Source: Hydrogenophilus sp. (GTDB taxonomy: Bacteria > Pseudomonadota > Gammaproteobacteria > Burkholderiales > Thiobacillaceae). Taken from it: a DNA stretch of 46,323 bases. Numbering within the stretch: the stretch's first letter is position 1; every line of letters begins with the position of its first letter. The position numbers and the translations under genes are program-made. The notes under the pieces were generated by a model that was given only the letters and a program-made list of their open reading frames with translations, was not told the DNA's origin and searched no databases. The DNA is taken from contig DYFL01000015.1 in NCBI GenBank assembly GCA_020725195.1, forward strand, positions 1-46,323. The letters run 5' to 3'. This document shows positions 19,010 through 28,274 of the stretch, in pieces.

Positions 19010-19507
19010 TCAGGCCGTGGCCCCCACTCCAGGGCTCGGGATGCGCTCTGGGCGGCAGTGACGCTGCCAGGGAGGGAAAGCGGTGGGCTCGACCGGCCGG
19101 CTGGCCGATGTGCCGCAGTCGGGCACGGGCGCGCGCAGGCCGAGTTCGGCCAGCAGTTGCGGGACGCGCGCCTTCAAGCGGTCCTCGGTGGCCGCGGCGC
19201 GCGCCGGGTCCGGGTCGGAGGGCAGGTGCCAGTCGATGCGGCCGCCGGGGTGGCTGAGCGCCACCGGGGCGGGGTCCGGCCGCTGATCGATGACCACCAC
19301 CAGATCCGCCTGTGTCAGACCCTCGGCCCACGCTTCTTCGACGCCGCCCAGGCCGCGGGGGTCGATCCCGAGTGCGGCCGCGCCGACCTCCAGGTGCCCG
19401 GACGCGCCGGCCCGTGCCAGGGCTGCGGCCTGCTCGGCCATGGCGGCATCGCCCGTGCTCAGGAACACGAGGTGCAGCGCGCGTGGCTGCGGGCGCCTCC
19501 GCGCCAT
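19010..19507 (-). CDS. Degenerate low-molecular-weight phosphatase/ArsC-like protein
   Basis: A 165-residue protein that resembles the LMW protein tyrosine phosphatase/arsenate reductase fold: LHLVFLSTGDAAMAEQAAAL corresponds to the P-loop region, ADLVVVIDQRPDPAP to the DLVV segment and IDWHLPSDPDPARAAATEDR to the C-terminal WxxPDP motif. The catalytic pattern CxGNxxRS is lost: the cysteine is Ser and the arginine is absent. It is therefore probably not a phosphatase. Its ATG overlaps the olsB stop (TGATG), so it is translationally coupled to ornithine-lipid synthesis. Function unknown; it could be a regulatory or binding protein. The family call is from pattern alone. Confidence 0.6.
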   Translation of the reverse strand: MARRRPQPRALHLVFLSTGDAAMAEQAAALARAGASGHLEVGAAALGIDPRGLGGVEEAWAEGLTQADLVVVIDQRPDPAPVALSHPGGRIDWHLPSDPDPARAAATEDRLKARVPQLLAELGLRAPVPDCGTSASRPVEPTAFPPWQRHCRPERIPSPGVGATA

Positions 19508-20286
19508 CAGGCGGCGGCCTTCGTCGGGCGCGACTTGCCCTGCAGGAAGTGCCGCACGTAGGCCTCGTCGAGGTTTTTCAGCGACAGCAGGACGAGCAGA
19601 TCGGCCGTGTTGAAGTCCGGGTCCCAGGCGGGCGCGCTGCAGATCCAGGCGCCCAGGCGCAGGTAGCCCTTGAGCAGGGGGGGCACCAGCGGTGCCGCGG
19701 CCCCCTCCGGCGCCTCCAGAGGCAGCGGGTGGCGCGGGAAGGCCCAGTATTCCACCGGCGCCATGTACCTGTCCTTCACCGCATGCCAGACCCCGGCGGC
19801 ATTGTGGCCGCCGTCGCCCATGCCGATGCTGGCGCAGCCGATCAGGTAGTCGTGGCCGCTGTGCAGCATATAGTCGGCGAGCCCCGCCCAGAGCAGGCTG
19901 ATGACGCCTCCCTTGCGGTGGTCGGGATGCACGCAGGCGCGGCCGACCTCGACCATGCGCCGGCGCAGGTGCTGAAGGCGGGTGAGGTCGAATTCCCGGT
20001 CGGCGTAGAAGCTGCCGACCCGGCGGGCCGCCTCCGGGGCGAGGATGCGGTAGGTGCCGACCGTCTCGCCGGTATCGCCGTCGCGCACCAGGAGGTGCTC
20101 GCACCACCTGTCGTAGAGATCGATGTCGTAGCCGGGCTCGGGGGTGTCGAGGCGCGCCCCCATCTCCCCGGCGAACACCTGCCAGCGCAGGCGCTGGGCC
20201 TCGCGAACGTCGCCCGCGCCCTCGGCGAGCGCCACATGGAAGCGCGTGGGCTTCCTGCCCGTTTCCGGCATGGCGGTCTGCAGCAT
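19507..20286 (-). CDS. olsB: L-ornithine N(alpha)-acyltransferase (OlsB)
   Basis: A 259-residue GNAT-fold protein of the OlsB/hemolysin-like family, which transfers a 3-hydroxyacyl chain from ACP to ornithine to make lyso-ornithine lipid. Matching segments are AQRLRWQVFAGEMGARLDTP, YDIDLYDRWCEHLLVRD, VGTYRIL, EVGRACVHPDHRKGGVISLLW and YLIGCASI. OlsA, which adds the second acyl chain, is not adjacent. The ATG at 20286 is preceded by AGGAGG and by a Pho-box promoter. It is divergent from plcP-agt. Confidence 0.9.
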   Translation of the reverse strand: MLQTAMPETGRKPTRFHVALAEGAGDVREAQRLRWQVFAGEMGARLDTPEPGYDIDLYDRWCEHLLVRDGDTGETVGTYRILAPEAARRVGSFYADREFDLTRLQHLRRRMVEVGRACVHPDHRKGGVISLLWAGLADYMLHSGHDYLIGCASIGMGDGGHNAAGVWHAVKDRYMAPVEYWAFPRHPLPLEAPEGAAAPLVPPLLKGYLRLGAWICSAPAWDPDFNTADLLVLLSLKNLDEAYVRHFLQGKSRPTKAAA

Positions 20287-20317
20287 CGTCCTGTCCTCCT
20301 CCTGTGTCGACGCCGGC

Positions 20318-20323
20318 ACCATA
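20318..20323 (-). promoter_or_regulatory. -10 hexamer of olsB
   Basis: TATGGT on the minus strand, exactly 10 bases past the Pho box at 20334-20351, the spacing of PhoB-dependent promoters. The implied leader is about 25-30 bases. Confidence 0.6.
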
Positions 20324-20333
20324 GCGGCGCGGG

Positions 20334-20351
20334 ATGACAGCGCCGTGACGC
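20334..20351 (-). promoter_or_regulatory. Pho box upstream of olsB
   Basis: GCGTCAC-GGCG-CTGTCAT on the minus strand: two 7-base direct repeats with an 11-base period, against the known PhoB consensus CTGTCAT-N4-CTGTCAT (12 of 14 half-site bases match). Confidence 0.75.
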
Positions 20352-20379
20352 GGACATGAAACGTGGATGACGTGCCGCG

Positions 20380-20397
20380 GCGTCATCGGCCTGTCAC
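20380..20397 (+). promoter_or_regulatory. Pho box upstream of the plcP-like operon
   Basis: GCGTCAT-CGGC-CTGTCAC on the plus strand, again with an 11-base period. Ten bases further is CAGGAT, a weak -10, which would place transcription start near the ATG itself. Confidence 0.7.
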
Positions 20398-20419
20398 ATC
20401 CGCCGGGCAGGATGCACGC

Positions 20420-21223
20420 ATGCCCCGCGTCCGCTCCGTCTTCCTCTCCGACATCCACCTCGGCACCCGGGCCTGCAAGGCCGGCCGGCTGCTCGACTTC
20501 CTGCGCGAACACCCGGCGGAACACCTGTTTCTGGTCGGCGACATCATCGATTTCTGGGCGATGAGCCGCGGCATCCACTGGAGCCGGGAGCAGAACACGG
20601 TGATCCAGAAGGTCCTGCGCCGCGCCCGGCACGGCGAGAAGGTCGTGCTCATCCCGGGCAACCACGACGAGGCGCTGCGCGAATACCACGGCGCCACCTT
20701 CGGCGACATCACGGTGGCCAGCGAATACGTGCACGAGACCGCCGACGGCCGCCGCTTCCTGCTCATCCACGGCGACGAGTTCGACCAGGTCACCCGCCAC
20801 CACCGCTGGGTGGCGCTGCTCGGCGACATCGCCTACAACGCCCTGGTGCGCGCCAACGGCGCCTGTTCCTGGCTGCGCCGCCAGATGGGCCGGCCGGGTT
20901 ACTGGTCGCTGGCGGGCTATGCCAAGCGCCGCGTGAAAAAGGCGCTGGAGTTCATCTTCAGCTTCGAGGCGGCGGTGATCCACAACATCCGCGGCCGCGG
21001 CCTCGACGGCGTGATCTGCGGGCACATCCACTGTGCGGCGATCAAGGAGGTGGACGGCCTGACCTACGTCAATTGCGGCGACTGGGTCGACTCCTGCACC
21101 GCCATCGTCGAATACCCGGACGGCCGCCTGGAGTTGATCGATTGGGACGGCGAGATCGCCCGGCTCCCGCGCGACGGGGCACCGCAGGCGGTGCTGACCG
21201 AGGGCGAAAGGCGGGCCGCCTGA
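20420..21223 (+). CDS. Metallophosphoesterase, PlcP/LpxH-like
   Basis: A 267-residue calcineurin-fold metallophosphoesterase. The metal motifs SDIHLG (9-14), VGDIIDFW, PGNHDE, HGDEFD and CGHIH are all present. It resembles both UDP-2,3-diacylglucosamine hydrolases (LpxH) and PlcP, the phosphate-starvation phospholipase C that releases diacylglycerol from phospholipids. The Pho box, the overlapping GT4 gene (TGATG) and divergent olsB favour PlcP. No signal peptide: it would act at the cytoplasmic membrane face. AGGA stands 7 bases before the ATG. The alternative, a second LpxH, cannot be excluded by eye. Confidence 0.8.
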   Translation: MPRVRSVFLSDIHLGTRACKAGRLLDFLREHPAEHLFLVGDIIDFWAMSRGIHWSREQNTVIQKVLRRARHGEKVVLIPGNHDEALREYHGATFGDITVASEYVHETADGRRFLLIHGDEFDQVTRHHRWVALLGDIAYNALVRANGACSWLRRQMGRPGYWSLAGYAKRRVKKALEFIFSFEAAVIHNIRGRGLDGVICGHIHCAAIKEVDGLTYVNCGDWVDSCTAIVEYPDGRLELIDWDGEIARLPRDGAPQAVLTEGERRAA

Positions 21224-22416
21224 TGCGCGTGCTGATGGTCTCGGACGTCTACTTCCCGCGGGTCAACGGTGTGTCGGCCTCCATCGAGACCTTCCGCCAG
21301 GCCCTCCCCACCGAGGGCATCGAGGTCCGGCTGGTGGCCCCGCGCTACGGCGACGAGCCGCAGGCCGAGGGGGTCACGCGCGTGCCGAGCCGGCCCGTGC
21401 CGCGCGACCCCGAGGACCGCCTGGCCTCCTGGACGGCGCTGCGCGAGGCGGTCCTCGAGGCCGCGGCGGAATGTGACCTCATCCACATCCAGACGCCGTT
21501 CCTGGCGCACCATGCCGGGGTGGCCGCGGCGCGTCGGCTCGGGCTGCCGGTCATCGCCACCTACCACACCTTGTTCGAGGAATATCTGCAGCACTACACG
21601 CCCTTCGTGCCGGCGAACTGGCTGCGCGCGCTGGCGCGCCGGCTCTCGCGCAGCCAGTGCAACGCCCTCGACGCGGTGATCGTGCCTTCGGGCGCGATGC
21701 GCGAGCGGCTCGCGCAGTACGGCTGCCGCGTGCCGGTGCACGTGCTGCCCACCGGCATCCCCATGGCGCGCTTCACGCGGGGCGACGGCCGGGGCTTTCG
21801 CGCGCGGCACGGCATCGCGGCCGATCGGCCCTGCGCCCTGTACGTCGGCCGCGTGGCCTTCGAGAAGAACATCGGCTTCCTGCTCGAGGCCCTGGCGCTC
21901 GCGCGGCGCGAGCTTCCGGACCTCTTTCTGCTGGTCACCGGGGAGGGGCCGGCGCTGCCCGCCCTGCGTCGGCAGGCGGCGCAGCTGGGCCAGGGGGAGG
22001 CCGTGCGCTTCATCGGCTATCTCGACCGGCGGCACGAACTGCCGGACTGCTATGCCGCCGCGGACTGTTTCGTCTTCGCCTCGCGCACCGAGACGCAGGG
22101 GCTGGTGCTGCTCGAGGCCATGGCGGCCGGCCTGCCGGTGGTGGCCCTGGCGGAGATGGGCGCGCGCGACATCCTGGCGCCGGGGCGCGGCTGTCTGGTT
22201 CCCGGGGATGCGGTGCCGGACTTCGCGGCTGCGATGATGGCGGTGATGAGGAATCCGGCACTGCGCCTGCAGCTCTCGGCCGCCGCCCGCGATTATGCGC
22301 AGGAGTGGTCGGATGCCCGCCTGGCCGCGCGGATGGCCGCGCTGTATCGCGCCCTCGCAGGCCGGAAAGTCCGCATCGAGGCGCCCCTAGGCCGACTCGA
22401 TGCGGCCGGCGAGTAA
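21223..22416 (+). CDS. GT4 glycosyltransferase, probable diacylglycerol glycosyltransferase
   Basis: A 397-residue GT-B glycosyltransferase. The N-terminus MRVLMVSDVYFPRVNGVSAS and HIQTPFLAHHAG, ATYHTLFEEY resemble 1,2-diacylglycerol 3-glycosyltransferases of the GT4 family. The sugar-nucleotide site is YVGRVAFEKNIGFLLEA and the E-x7-E motif is ETQGLVLLE near 287. It starts inside the stop of the metallophosphoesterase gene, so the pair is coupled; PlcP would supply diacylglycerol and this enzyme would glycosylate it. Sugar donor unknown. The 3' end overlaps the convergent glycosyltransferase gene by 30 bases. Confidence 0.85.
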   Translation: MRVLMVSDVYFPRVNGVSASIETFRQALPTEGIEVRLVAPRYGDEPQAEGVTRVPSRPVPRDPEDRLASWTALREAVLEAAAECDLIHIQTPFLAHHAGVAAARRLGLPVIATYHTLFEEYLQHYTPFVPANWLRALARRLSRSQCNALDAVIVPSGAMRERLAQYGCRVPVHVLPTGIPMARFTRGDGRGFRARHGIAADRPCALYVGRVAFEKNIGFLLEALALARRELPDLFLLVTGEGPALPALRRQAAQLGQGEAVRFIGYLDRRHELPDCYAAADCFVFASRTETQGLVLLEAMAAGLPVVALAEMGARDILAPGRGCLVPGDAVPDFAAAMMAVMRNPALRLQLSAAARDYAQEWSDARLAARMAALYRALAGRKVRIEAPLGRLDAAGE

Positions 22417-23532
22417 CGCCCGATAGTCTTCGACGAGGCCGTCGAAGACCGCCTCCCACGTCAGCGCCAGGGCAGTCTGTCTCGCCGCGCTGCCATAGCG
22501 CGCGCGATCTGCCGGGGCGGCCGCGAGCGCGACGGCCAGCCGCACGAAGGCCCCTTTCTCCCCTTTGCTCGCCTTGAGGCCGTTGCGCCGGTGCACGAGG
22601 TGGAGTGCCGCGGCGGCATCGTCGAAGGCGACGGCCGCCAGGCCGCTCGCCATGGCCTCGAGGAGCACGTTGCCGAAGGTCTCGGTCAGGCTCGGAAACA
22701 GGAACAGATCGGCGCTGGCGTAATGGCGGGCAAGGACCTCGCCGACGCGCGCGCCCGCGAACACGAATTCGGGATGCTCGCACCGCAGGGCCCGGGCGGC
22801 CGGGCCGTCACCCACCAGCACCAGGCGGCTGCCCGGGTGTTGTTGGCGGATGGCCTCGAAGGCGCGCACCAGCAGGCCCAGGTTCTTCTCCGGCGCCAGC
22901 CGGCCGACATGGAGCACGGCGAGCTCGCTGTCCTGCACGCCCCAGGCGCGGCGCAGCGCCGTATCGCGACGGGCCGGATCGAACAGGGCCGTGTCGACGC
23001 CGCGCGCCATCACCGCGACATGGCGATAGCGGTCGTCCTGCAAGGCCTGCTGCAACTGCCGGGTGGGCACGAGGGTCAGCTGGGCACGATTGTGGAAGTG
23101 GCGCAGGTAGGCGTTGATCGGCCCTTGCAGCCAACCCACGCCGTAGTGGCGGCTGTAGCTGTGGAAATTGGTGTGGAACCCGGCCACCACCGGGATGCCC
23201 AGGCGGCGCGCAACCGCCATGGCGGACCAGCCTAGCGGGCCTTCCGTGGCGATGTGCACGATGTCCGGGCGCTGCACCTGCCAGCGCCGCAGCAGGCGTC
23301 GCCGGCACGGCAGCCCGAAGCGCAGACCGGGGTAGCCCGGGACCGGCAGCCCCCGAACCAGGATCGCACCTGCCTCGGCCCCGCCAGGCTCACGCCCCTG
23401 CCGGGGCCGCACCAGCGACACGCCGTGGCCACGGCCGCGCAGTGCCGAGGCCATGCGCCCGAGCGTCGTGGCGACGCCATTGATCTCGGGCGGGTAGGTT
23501 TCGGTGACCAGGGCGATGTGCAATGGGCGCAT
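22387..23532 (-). CDS. GT4 glycosyltransferase, SqdX/mannosyltransferase-like
   Basis: A 381-residue GT-B enzyme starting MRPLHIALVTETYPPEINGV. FHTNFHSYSRHYG, HVGRLAPEKNLGLLVRAFEA and E-x7-E in ETFGNVLLE mark the GT4 group that includes sulfoquinovosyl-DAG synthase SqdX, and lipid mannosyltransferases. GAGGA precedes the ATG at 23532, and a Pho box lies 47 bases upstream. It may add a second sugar or make a different glycolipid from the neighbour. The N-terminal extension possible from an upstream ATG at 23775 is rejected because it would run through the Pho box. Confidence 0.85.
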   Translation of the reverse strand: MRPLHIALVTETYPPEINGVATTLGRMASALRGRGHGVSLVRPRQGREPGGAEAGAILVRGLPVPGYPGLRFGLPCRRRLLRRWQVQRPDIVHIATEGPLGWSAMAVARRLGIPVVAGFHTNFHSYSRHYGVGWLQGPINAYLRHFHNRAQLTLVPTRQLQQALQDDRYRHVAVMARGVDTALFDPARRDTALRRAWGVQDSELAVLHVGRLAPEKNLGLLVRAFEAIRQQHPGSRLVLVGDGPAARALRCEHPEFVFAGARVGEVLARHYASADLFLFPSLTETFGNVLLEAMASGLAAVAFDDAAAALHLVHRRNGLKASKGEKGAFVRLAVALAAAPADRARYGSAARQTALALTWEAVFDGLVEDYRALLAGRIESA

Positions 23533-23579
23533 GGCGGAGTCCTCGGCGGCGGGCACGCCCGCAAGGATGCCTGCCAGTG

Positions 23580-23597
23580 ATGACAGGGCCGTGACGG
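23580..23597 (-). promoter_or_regulatory. Pho box upstream of the second glycosyltransferase
   Basis: CCGTCAC-GGCC-CTGTCAT on the minus strand, 11-base period, nearly identical to the olsB box. CATCCT, ten bases further, is a weak -10. The remaining gap up to 23990 shows only GC-rich sequence with a short CCCGGG-type hairpin and no gene I can support. Confidence 0.75.
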
Positions 23598-23990
23598 TGC
23601 GCGGATCGGACAGGCTGTCTGGGCGAAATGCTGAGCAGACCTGCAAACAGGGCAGGTGCGAGGAGCGGCTGCGCTTTCGGCTTGTCGGATCGGCATGTTG
23701 CCCGGCGTTGCGGCCGGCCGAGCCGGTCGCCCATGGCCATGGTGGCGGCGCCATCGTCGTCAGCCTGCCCGGCACCGCCTCCGGCCGGCTCAGCTTGGAC
23801 GCACCAAGACCGCGGACACCCTCCGCGGCGCGATCAGGAAATGAGGCGATCCGGCCATCAAGCAGGCCCCGCCGCGTCCCGGGGGCGGCCCGGGATCGGG
23901 TGCGGGTGGTCGTGCGGTTTCGGGCAGCGCCCTCGTTGTCTCCGACACCGCCAGCCGCACATCGGCGGTCGCCGCCGCGCCAACCATCAC

Positions 23991-24019
23991 TTGAAAACGG
24001 GCATGGCCGTCCCTATCAT
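23991..24019 (+). promoter_or_regulatory. Sigma-70 promoter of groESL
   Basis: TTGAAA (23991-23996) and TATCAT (24014-24019) with a 17-base spacer, directly followed by CIRCE. Confidence 0.8.
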
Positions 24020-24046
24020 TTAGCACTCGCCGGGCACGAGTGCTAA
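24020..24046. promoter_or_regulatory. CIRCE operator (HrcA binding site)
   Basis: TTAGCACTC-N9-GAGTGCTAA, a perfect match to the CIRCE consensus, overlapping the expected transcription start. It implies HrcA repression of groESL; hrcA itself is not in the window. Confidence 0.97.
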
Positions 24047-24108
24047 CAGCACGGTGCCGCGATTTTTTTAACCCTTTGAAAAAACTCGATTTCCTTAAGG
24101 AGGAATCA

Positions 24109-24399
24109 ATGAAAATTCGTCCTTTGCACGACCGCGTGATCGTCAAGCGGCTGGAAGAGGAGCGCAAGACCGCCTCCGGCATCGTCATCCCCGACAGCGC
24201 CGCCGAGAAGCCGGACCAGGGCGAGGTGGTCGCCGTCGGCCCCGGCAAGCGCGACGAGGCCGGCAAGCTCATCGCCATGGACGTGAAGGTGGGCGACCGC
24301 GTGCTGTTCGGCAAGTACGCCGGCCAGACCGTGAAGATCGAGGGCGAGGAGCTGCTCGTCATGCGCGAAGAAGACATCATGGGCGTGGTGGAGAAGTGA
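24109..24399 (+). CDS. groES: Co-chaperonin GroES
   Basis: A 96-residue Gro[22 protein letters not shown] to [12 protein letters not shown]. The mobile loop is [22 protein letters not shown] stands just before the ATG, so an in-frame ATG in the CIRCE region is rejected. It caps the GroEL cavity in the cytoplasm. It is followed by groEL after an unusually long 120-base gap that holds a palindromic repeat. Confidence 0.98.
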   Translation: MKIRPLHDRVIVKRLEEERKTASGIVIPDSAAEKPDQGEVVAVGPGKRDEAGKLIAMDVKVGDRVLFGKYAGQTVKIEGEELLVMREEDIMGVVEK

Positions 24400-26160
<1,761 letters not shown>

Positions 26161-26167
26161 GCCCCCG

Positions 26168-26203
26168 CCCGGCCCGCAACCGCCCCGGCGGTTGCGGGCC
26201 GGG
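26168..26203. other. 17-bp GC hairpin after groEL
   Basis: A perfect inverted repeat CCCGGCCCGCAACCGCC with a two-base loop, immediately after the groEL stop. It may protect the 3' end of the transcript ahead of the real terminator. Confidence 0.6.
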
Positions 26204-26209
26204 CGATGC

Positions 26210-26246
26210 AAAAAGCCCCCTGGGAGCGCTCCCAGGGGGCTTTTTT
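26210..26246. terminator. Bidirectional terminator between groEL and engB
   Basis: A perfect palindrome, AAAAAGCCCCCTGGGAGC and its complement, with A-run and T-run on both sides. It serves convergent groEL and engB. Confidence 0.93.
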
Positions 26247-26263
26247 ACTTGGGTCTGGCGGGA

Positions 26264-26905
26264 CTACCTGCGCGGTTCGGGCTTGGGCAGCTGCAGCCAG
26301 GTGCGGATCACCGCCTCGGCCTCGTCCAGGCCGGTGCGCTTGAGGCTGGAGAAGAGCTGGACCTCGCCCGCGTAGCCGAGCTCCGCCAGGGTGGCCTGCG
26401 CCTGGCGCAGCGCGGTCATGCCATGGCTGCGGGCGAGCTTGTCGGCCTTGGACAGGAGGATATGCACCGGCTTGCCGCCGGGCCGGAACCACTCCAGGAG
26501 CTGGCGGTCGAGCTCGGTGAAGGGATGGCGGATGTCCATGATCAGCACCAGGCCCGCGAGCGGCTCGCGGCTGCCCAGGTAGGCGCCGATCAGCGACTGC
26601 CAGCGGGTGCGCTCCGCAAGCGGCGTCTTGGCGTAGCCGTACCCCGGCAGGTCGACGAGATACCGGCCCGCGCCGGCGCGGAAGAAGTTCAGGTGCTGGG
26701 TGCGCCCCGGGGTCTTGCTCACGAAGGCGAGCCGCCGCTGATTGGTGATGACGTTGATGGCGCTGGACTTGCCGGCATTCGAGCGGCCGGCGAAGGCGAC
26801 CTCGGCGAGGCTGTCCGCGGGCAGCTGGGCGAGCTCGGCGACGGTGGTGTGGAAGGAGGCGGGGAGCACGCTGGGCGGTCGTTTCAAAGGGTGGCATGTT
26901 AGCAA
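26264..26905 (-). CDS. engB: Ribosome biogenesis GTPase EngB/YsxC (YihA)
   Basis: A small GTPase for 50S subunit assembly. G1 is GRSNAGKSSAIN, G2/switch SKTPGRTQHLNFF, G3 DLPGYGYAK and G4 SKADK. The start is uncertain: the longest frame opens with TTG (26905), another TTG is at 26887, and no clear ribosome site supports either. It is divergent from cytochrome c4 with 58 bases between them. Confidence 0.93.
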   Translation of the reverse strand: MLTCHPLKRPPSVLPASFHTTVAELAQLPADSLAEVAFAGRSNAGKSSAINVITNQRRLAFVSKTPGRTQHLNFFRAGAGRYLVDLPGYGYAKTPLAERTRWQSLIGAYLGSREPLAGLVLIMDIRHPFTELDRQLLEWFRPGGKPVHILLSKADKLARSHGMTALRQAQATLAELGYAGEVQLFSSLKRTGLDEAEAVIRTWLQLPKPEPRR

Positions 26906-26963
26906 AAACGCCGCTAGAATGCCGCGTTTTGCTGACGTTTAGACTAGGTTGAGGAGCCTGACA

Positions 26964-27587
26964 ATGAACAAGTCTGTCGTACTGCTCGCGGGGCTGCTGC
27001 TTGCCACCGCCTCCTGGGCGAGCACGGGGGCCCCCGCCGCCAAGGGCGACCCGGCCAAGGCCCAGAAGATCGTGAACGACGTCTGCGGCGCCTGCCACGG
27101 CACGGACGGCAACAGCACTTCCCCCATCTATCCCAACCTCGCGGGCCAGCACCCCGAGTACATCACCAAGCAGCTCAAGGAATTCAAGTCCGGTGCCCGC
27201 CGGAACGCGACCATGGCCCCGAACGTGACCCAGCTCTCCGCCGAGGACATGGTCAACCTGGGCGCCTATTTCGCCGCCCAGCTGACCAAGGCCAGGCAGG
27301 CGAAGGATCCCGCCCTGGTGGCCGAGGGCAAGAAGCTCTACATGGGCGGCAACCCGGGCAGCGGCGTGCCCGCCTGCGCCTCCTGCCACGGCCCCGCCGG
27401 CTCCGGCATCCCGGTGCAGTTCCCGCGCCTGGCCGGCCAGCATGCCAAGTACGTGCTGATCCAGCTGCAGAACTTCCGCACCGGCGACCGCGCCAACGAC
27501 GGCGGCAAGATGATGCAGACCATCGCCCGCAAGATGACCGACCAGGAAATGCGCGCCGTCGCGGAGTACATCTCCGGCCTGCGCTGA
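26964..27587 (+). CDS. Dihaem cytochrome c4
   Basis: A 207-residue periplasmic protein with Sec signal MNKSVVLLAGLLLATASWAS and two CxxCH sites: CGACHGTDG and CASCHGPAG, one per domain. NLAGQHPEYITKQLKEFKSG and RLAGQHAKYVLIQLQNFRTG are the paired repeats typical of c4. It usually donates electrons to cbb3-type oxidases. GAGGAG precedes the ATG. Confidence 0.95.
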   Translation: MNKSVVLLAGLLLATASWASTGAPAAKGDPAKAQKIVNDVCGACHGTDGNSTSPIYPNLAGQHPEYITKQLKEFKSGARRNATMAPNVTQLSAEDMVNLGAYFAAQLTKARQAKDPALVAEGKKLYMGGNPGSGVPACASCHGPAGSGIPVQFPRLAGQHAKYVLIQLQNFRTGDRANDGGKMMQTIARKMTDQEMRAVAEYISGLR

Positions 27588-27611
27588 TCCCTGCAGGCAG
27601 GACGACGCAAG

Positions 27612-27638
27612 GGGGTGGCCAGGCCACCCCTTTTCTTT
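27612..27638 (+). terminator. Terminator of cytochrome c4 gene
   Basis: GGGGTGGCC-A-GGCCACCCC followed by TTTTCTTT. Confidence 0.92.
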
Positions 27639-27800
27639 ACCTGGGTCAAGGGCGCGGCATACCGCCTCTGATAGCCTGTGACATTTGTACTCTCGACGCG
27701 GATACGGGAACATTGGTTAATAGGTCGAGTCTGTAACCCAGACCGCTTGTTCGACCCCGGTGGACAGGTTGTCAATCATGATCGTGTAAGGAGCGTTTGG

Positions 27801-28265
27801 ATGAACCATCAGCGTAGAACCGTATTGAGGGGCGTGGGCGCGGCCGGCGCCGTCGGCGTGGCGGCGGCGGCCGGTCTGCTCAGGCCCACCGAGGTATACG
27901 CCGCCCCCCGCAGCGTCTTCGACGCCAAGGACGCGGCCGGCGTGATGAGGGGCCTGGGGGCCGGCGGCGCGGCCGAGAGCGGCCAGATCGTGGTGAAGGC
28001 CCCGGACATCGCCGAGAACGGCGCCGTGGTGCCGGTGGAGGTCACCAGCAACATCCCGGGCACCGAATCCATCGCGATCATCGCCGAGAAGAACGCCTCC
28101 CCCATGGTGGCCGACTTCGACCTGAAGGGCGGCGCCGAGGGCTTCGTCTCCACCCGCATCAAGCTGGCCAACACCTCGCCGGTGCGCGCGGTGGTGCGAG
28201 CCGGCGGCAAGATGCACACGGCGGCCAAGGAAGTGAAGGTGACCATCGGCGGCTGCGGCGGTTAA
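27801..28265 (+). CDS. soxY: Thiosulfate-oxidation carrier protein SoxY
   Basis: A 154-residue protein with a Tat signal (MNHQRRTVLRGVGAAGAVGV) and the invariant C-terminal GGCGG, whose cysteine carries the sulfur intermediates of the Sox cycle. VPVEVTSNIPGTESIAII is the usual core. With SoxZ it forms the periplasmic SoxYZ carrier. Normally soxY and soxZ are almost touching; here a 178-base repeat-bearing gap separates them. No soxXA, soxB or soxCD is in the window. Confidence 0.95.
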   Translation: MNHQRRTVLRGVGAAGAVGVAAAAGLLRPTEVYAAPRSVFDAKDAAGVMRGLGAGGAAESGQIVVKAPDIAENGAVVPVEVTSNIPGTESIAIIAEKNASPMVADFDLKGGAEGFVSTRIKLANTSPVRAVVRAGGKMHTAAKEVKVTIGGCGG

Positions 28266-28274
28266 GAACAGCCC

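Noticed and set aside
23628..24023. Plus-strand ORFs between the glycosyltransferase and groES
   Set aside because: They have no ribosome site, overlap each other in all frames, have no motif, and one runs through the groES promoter.
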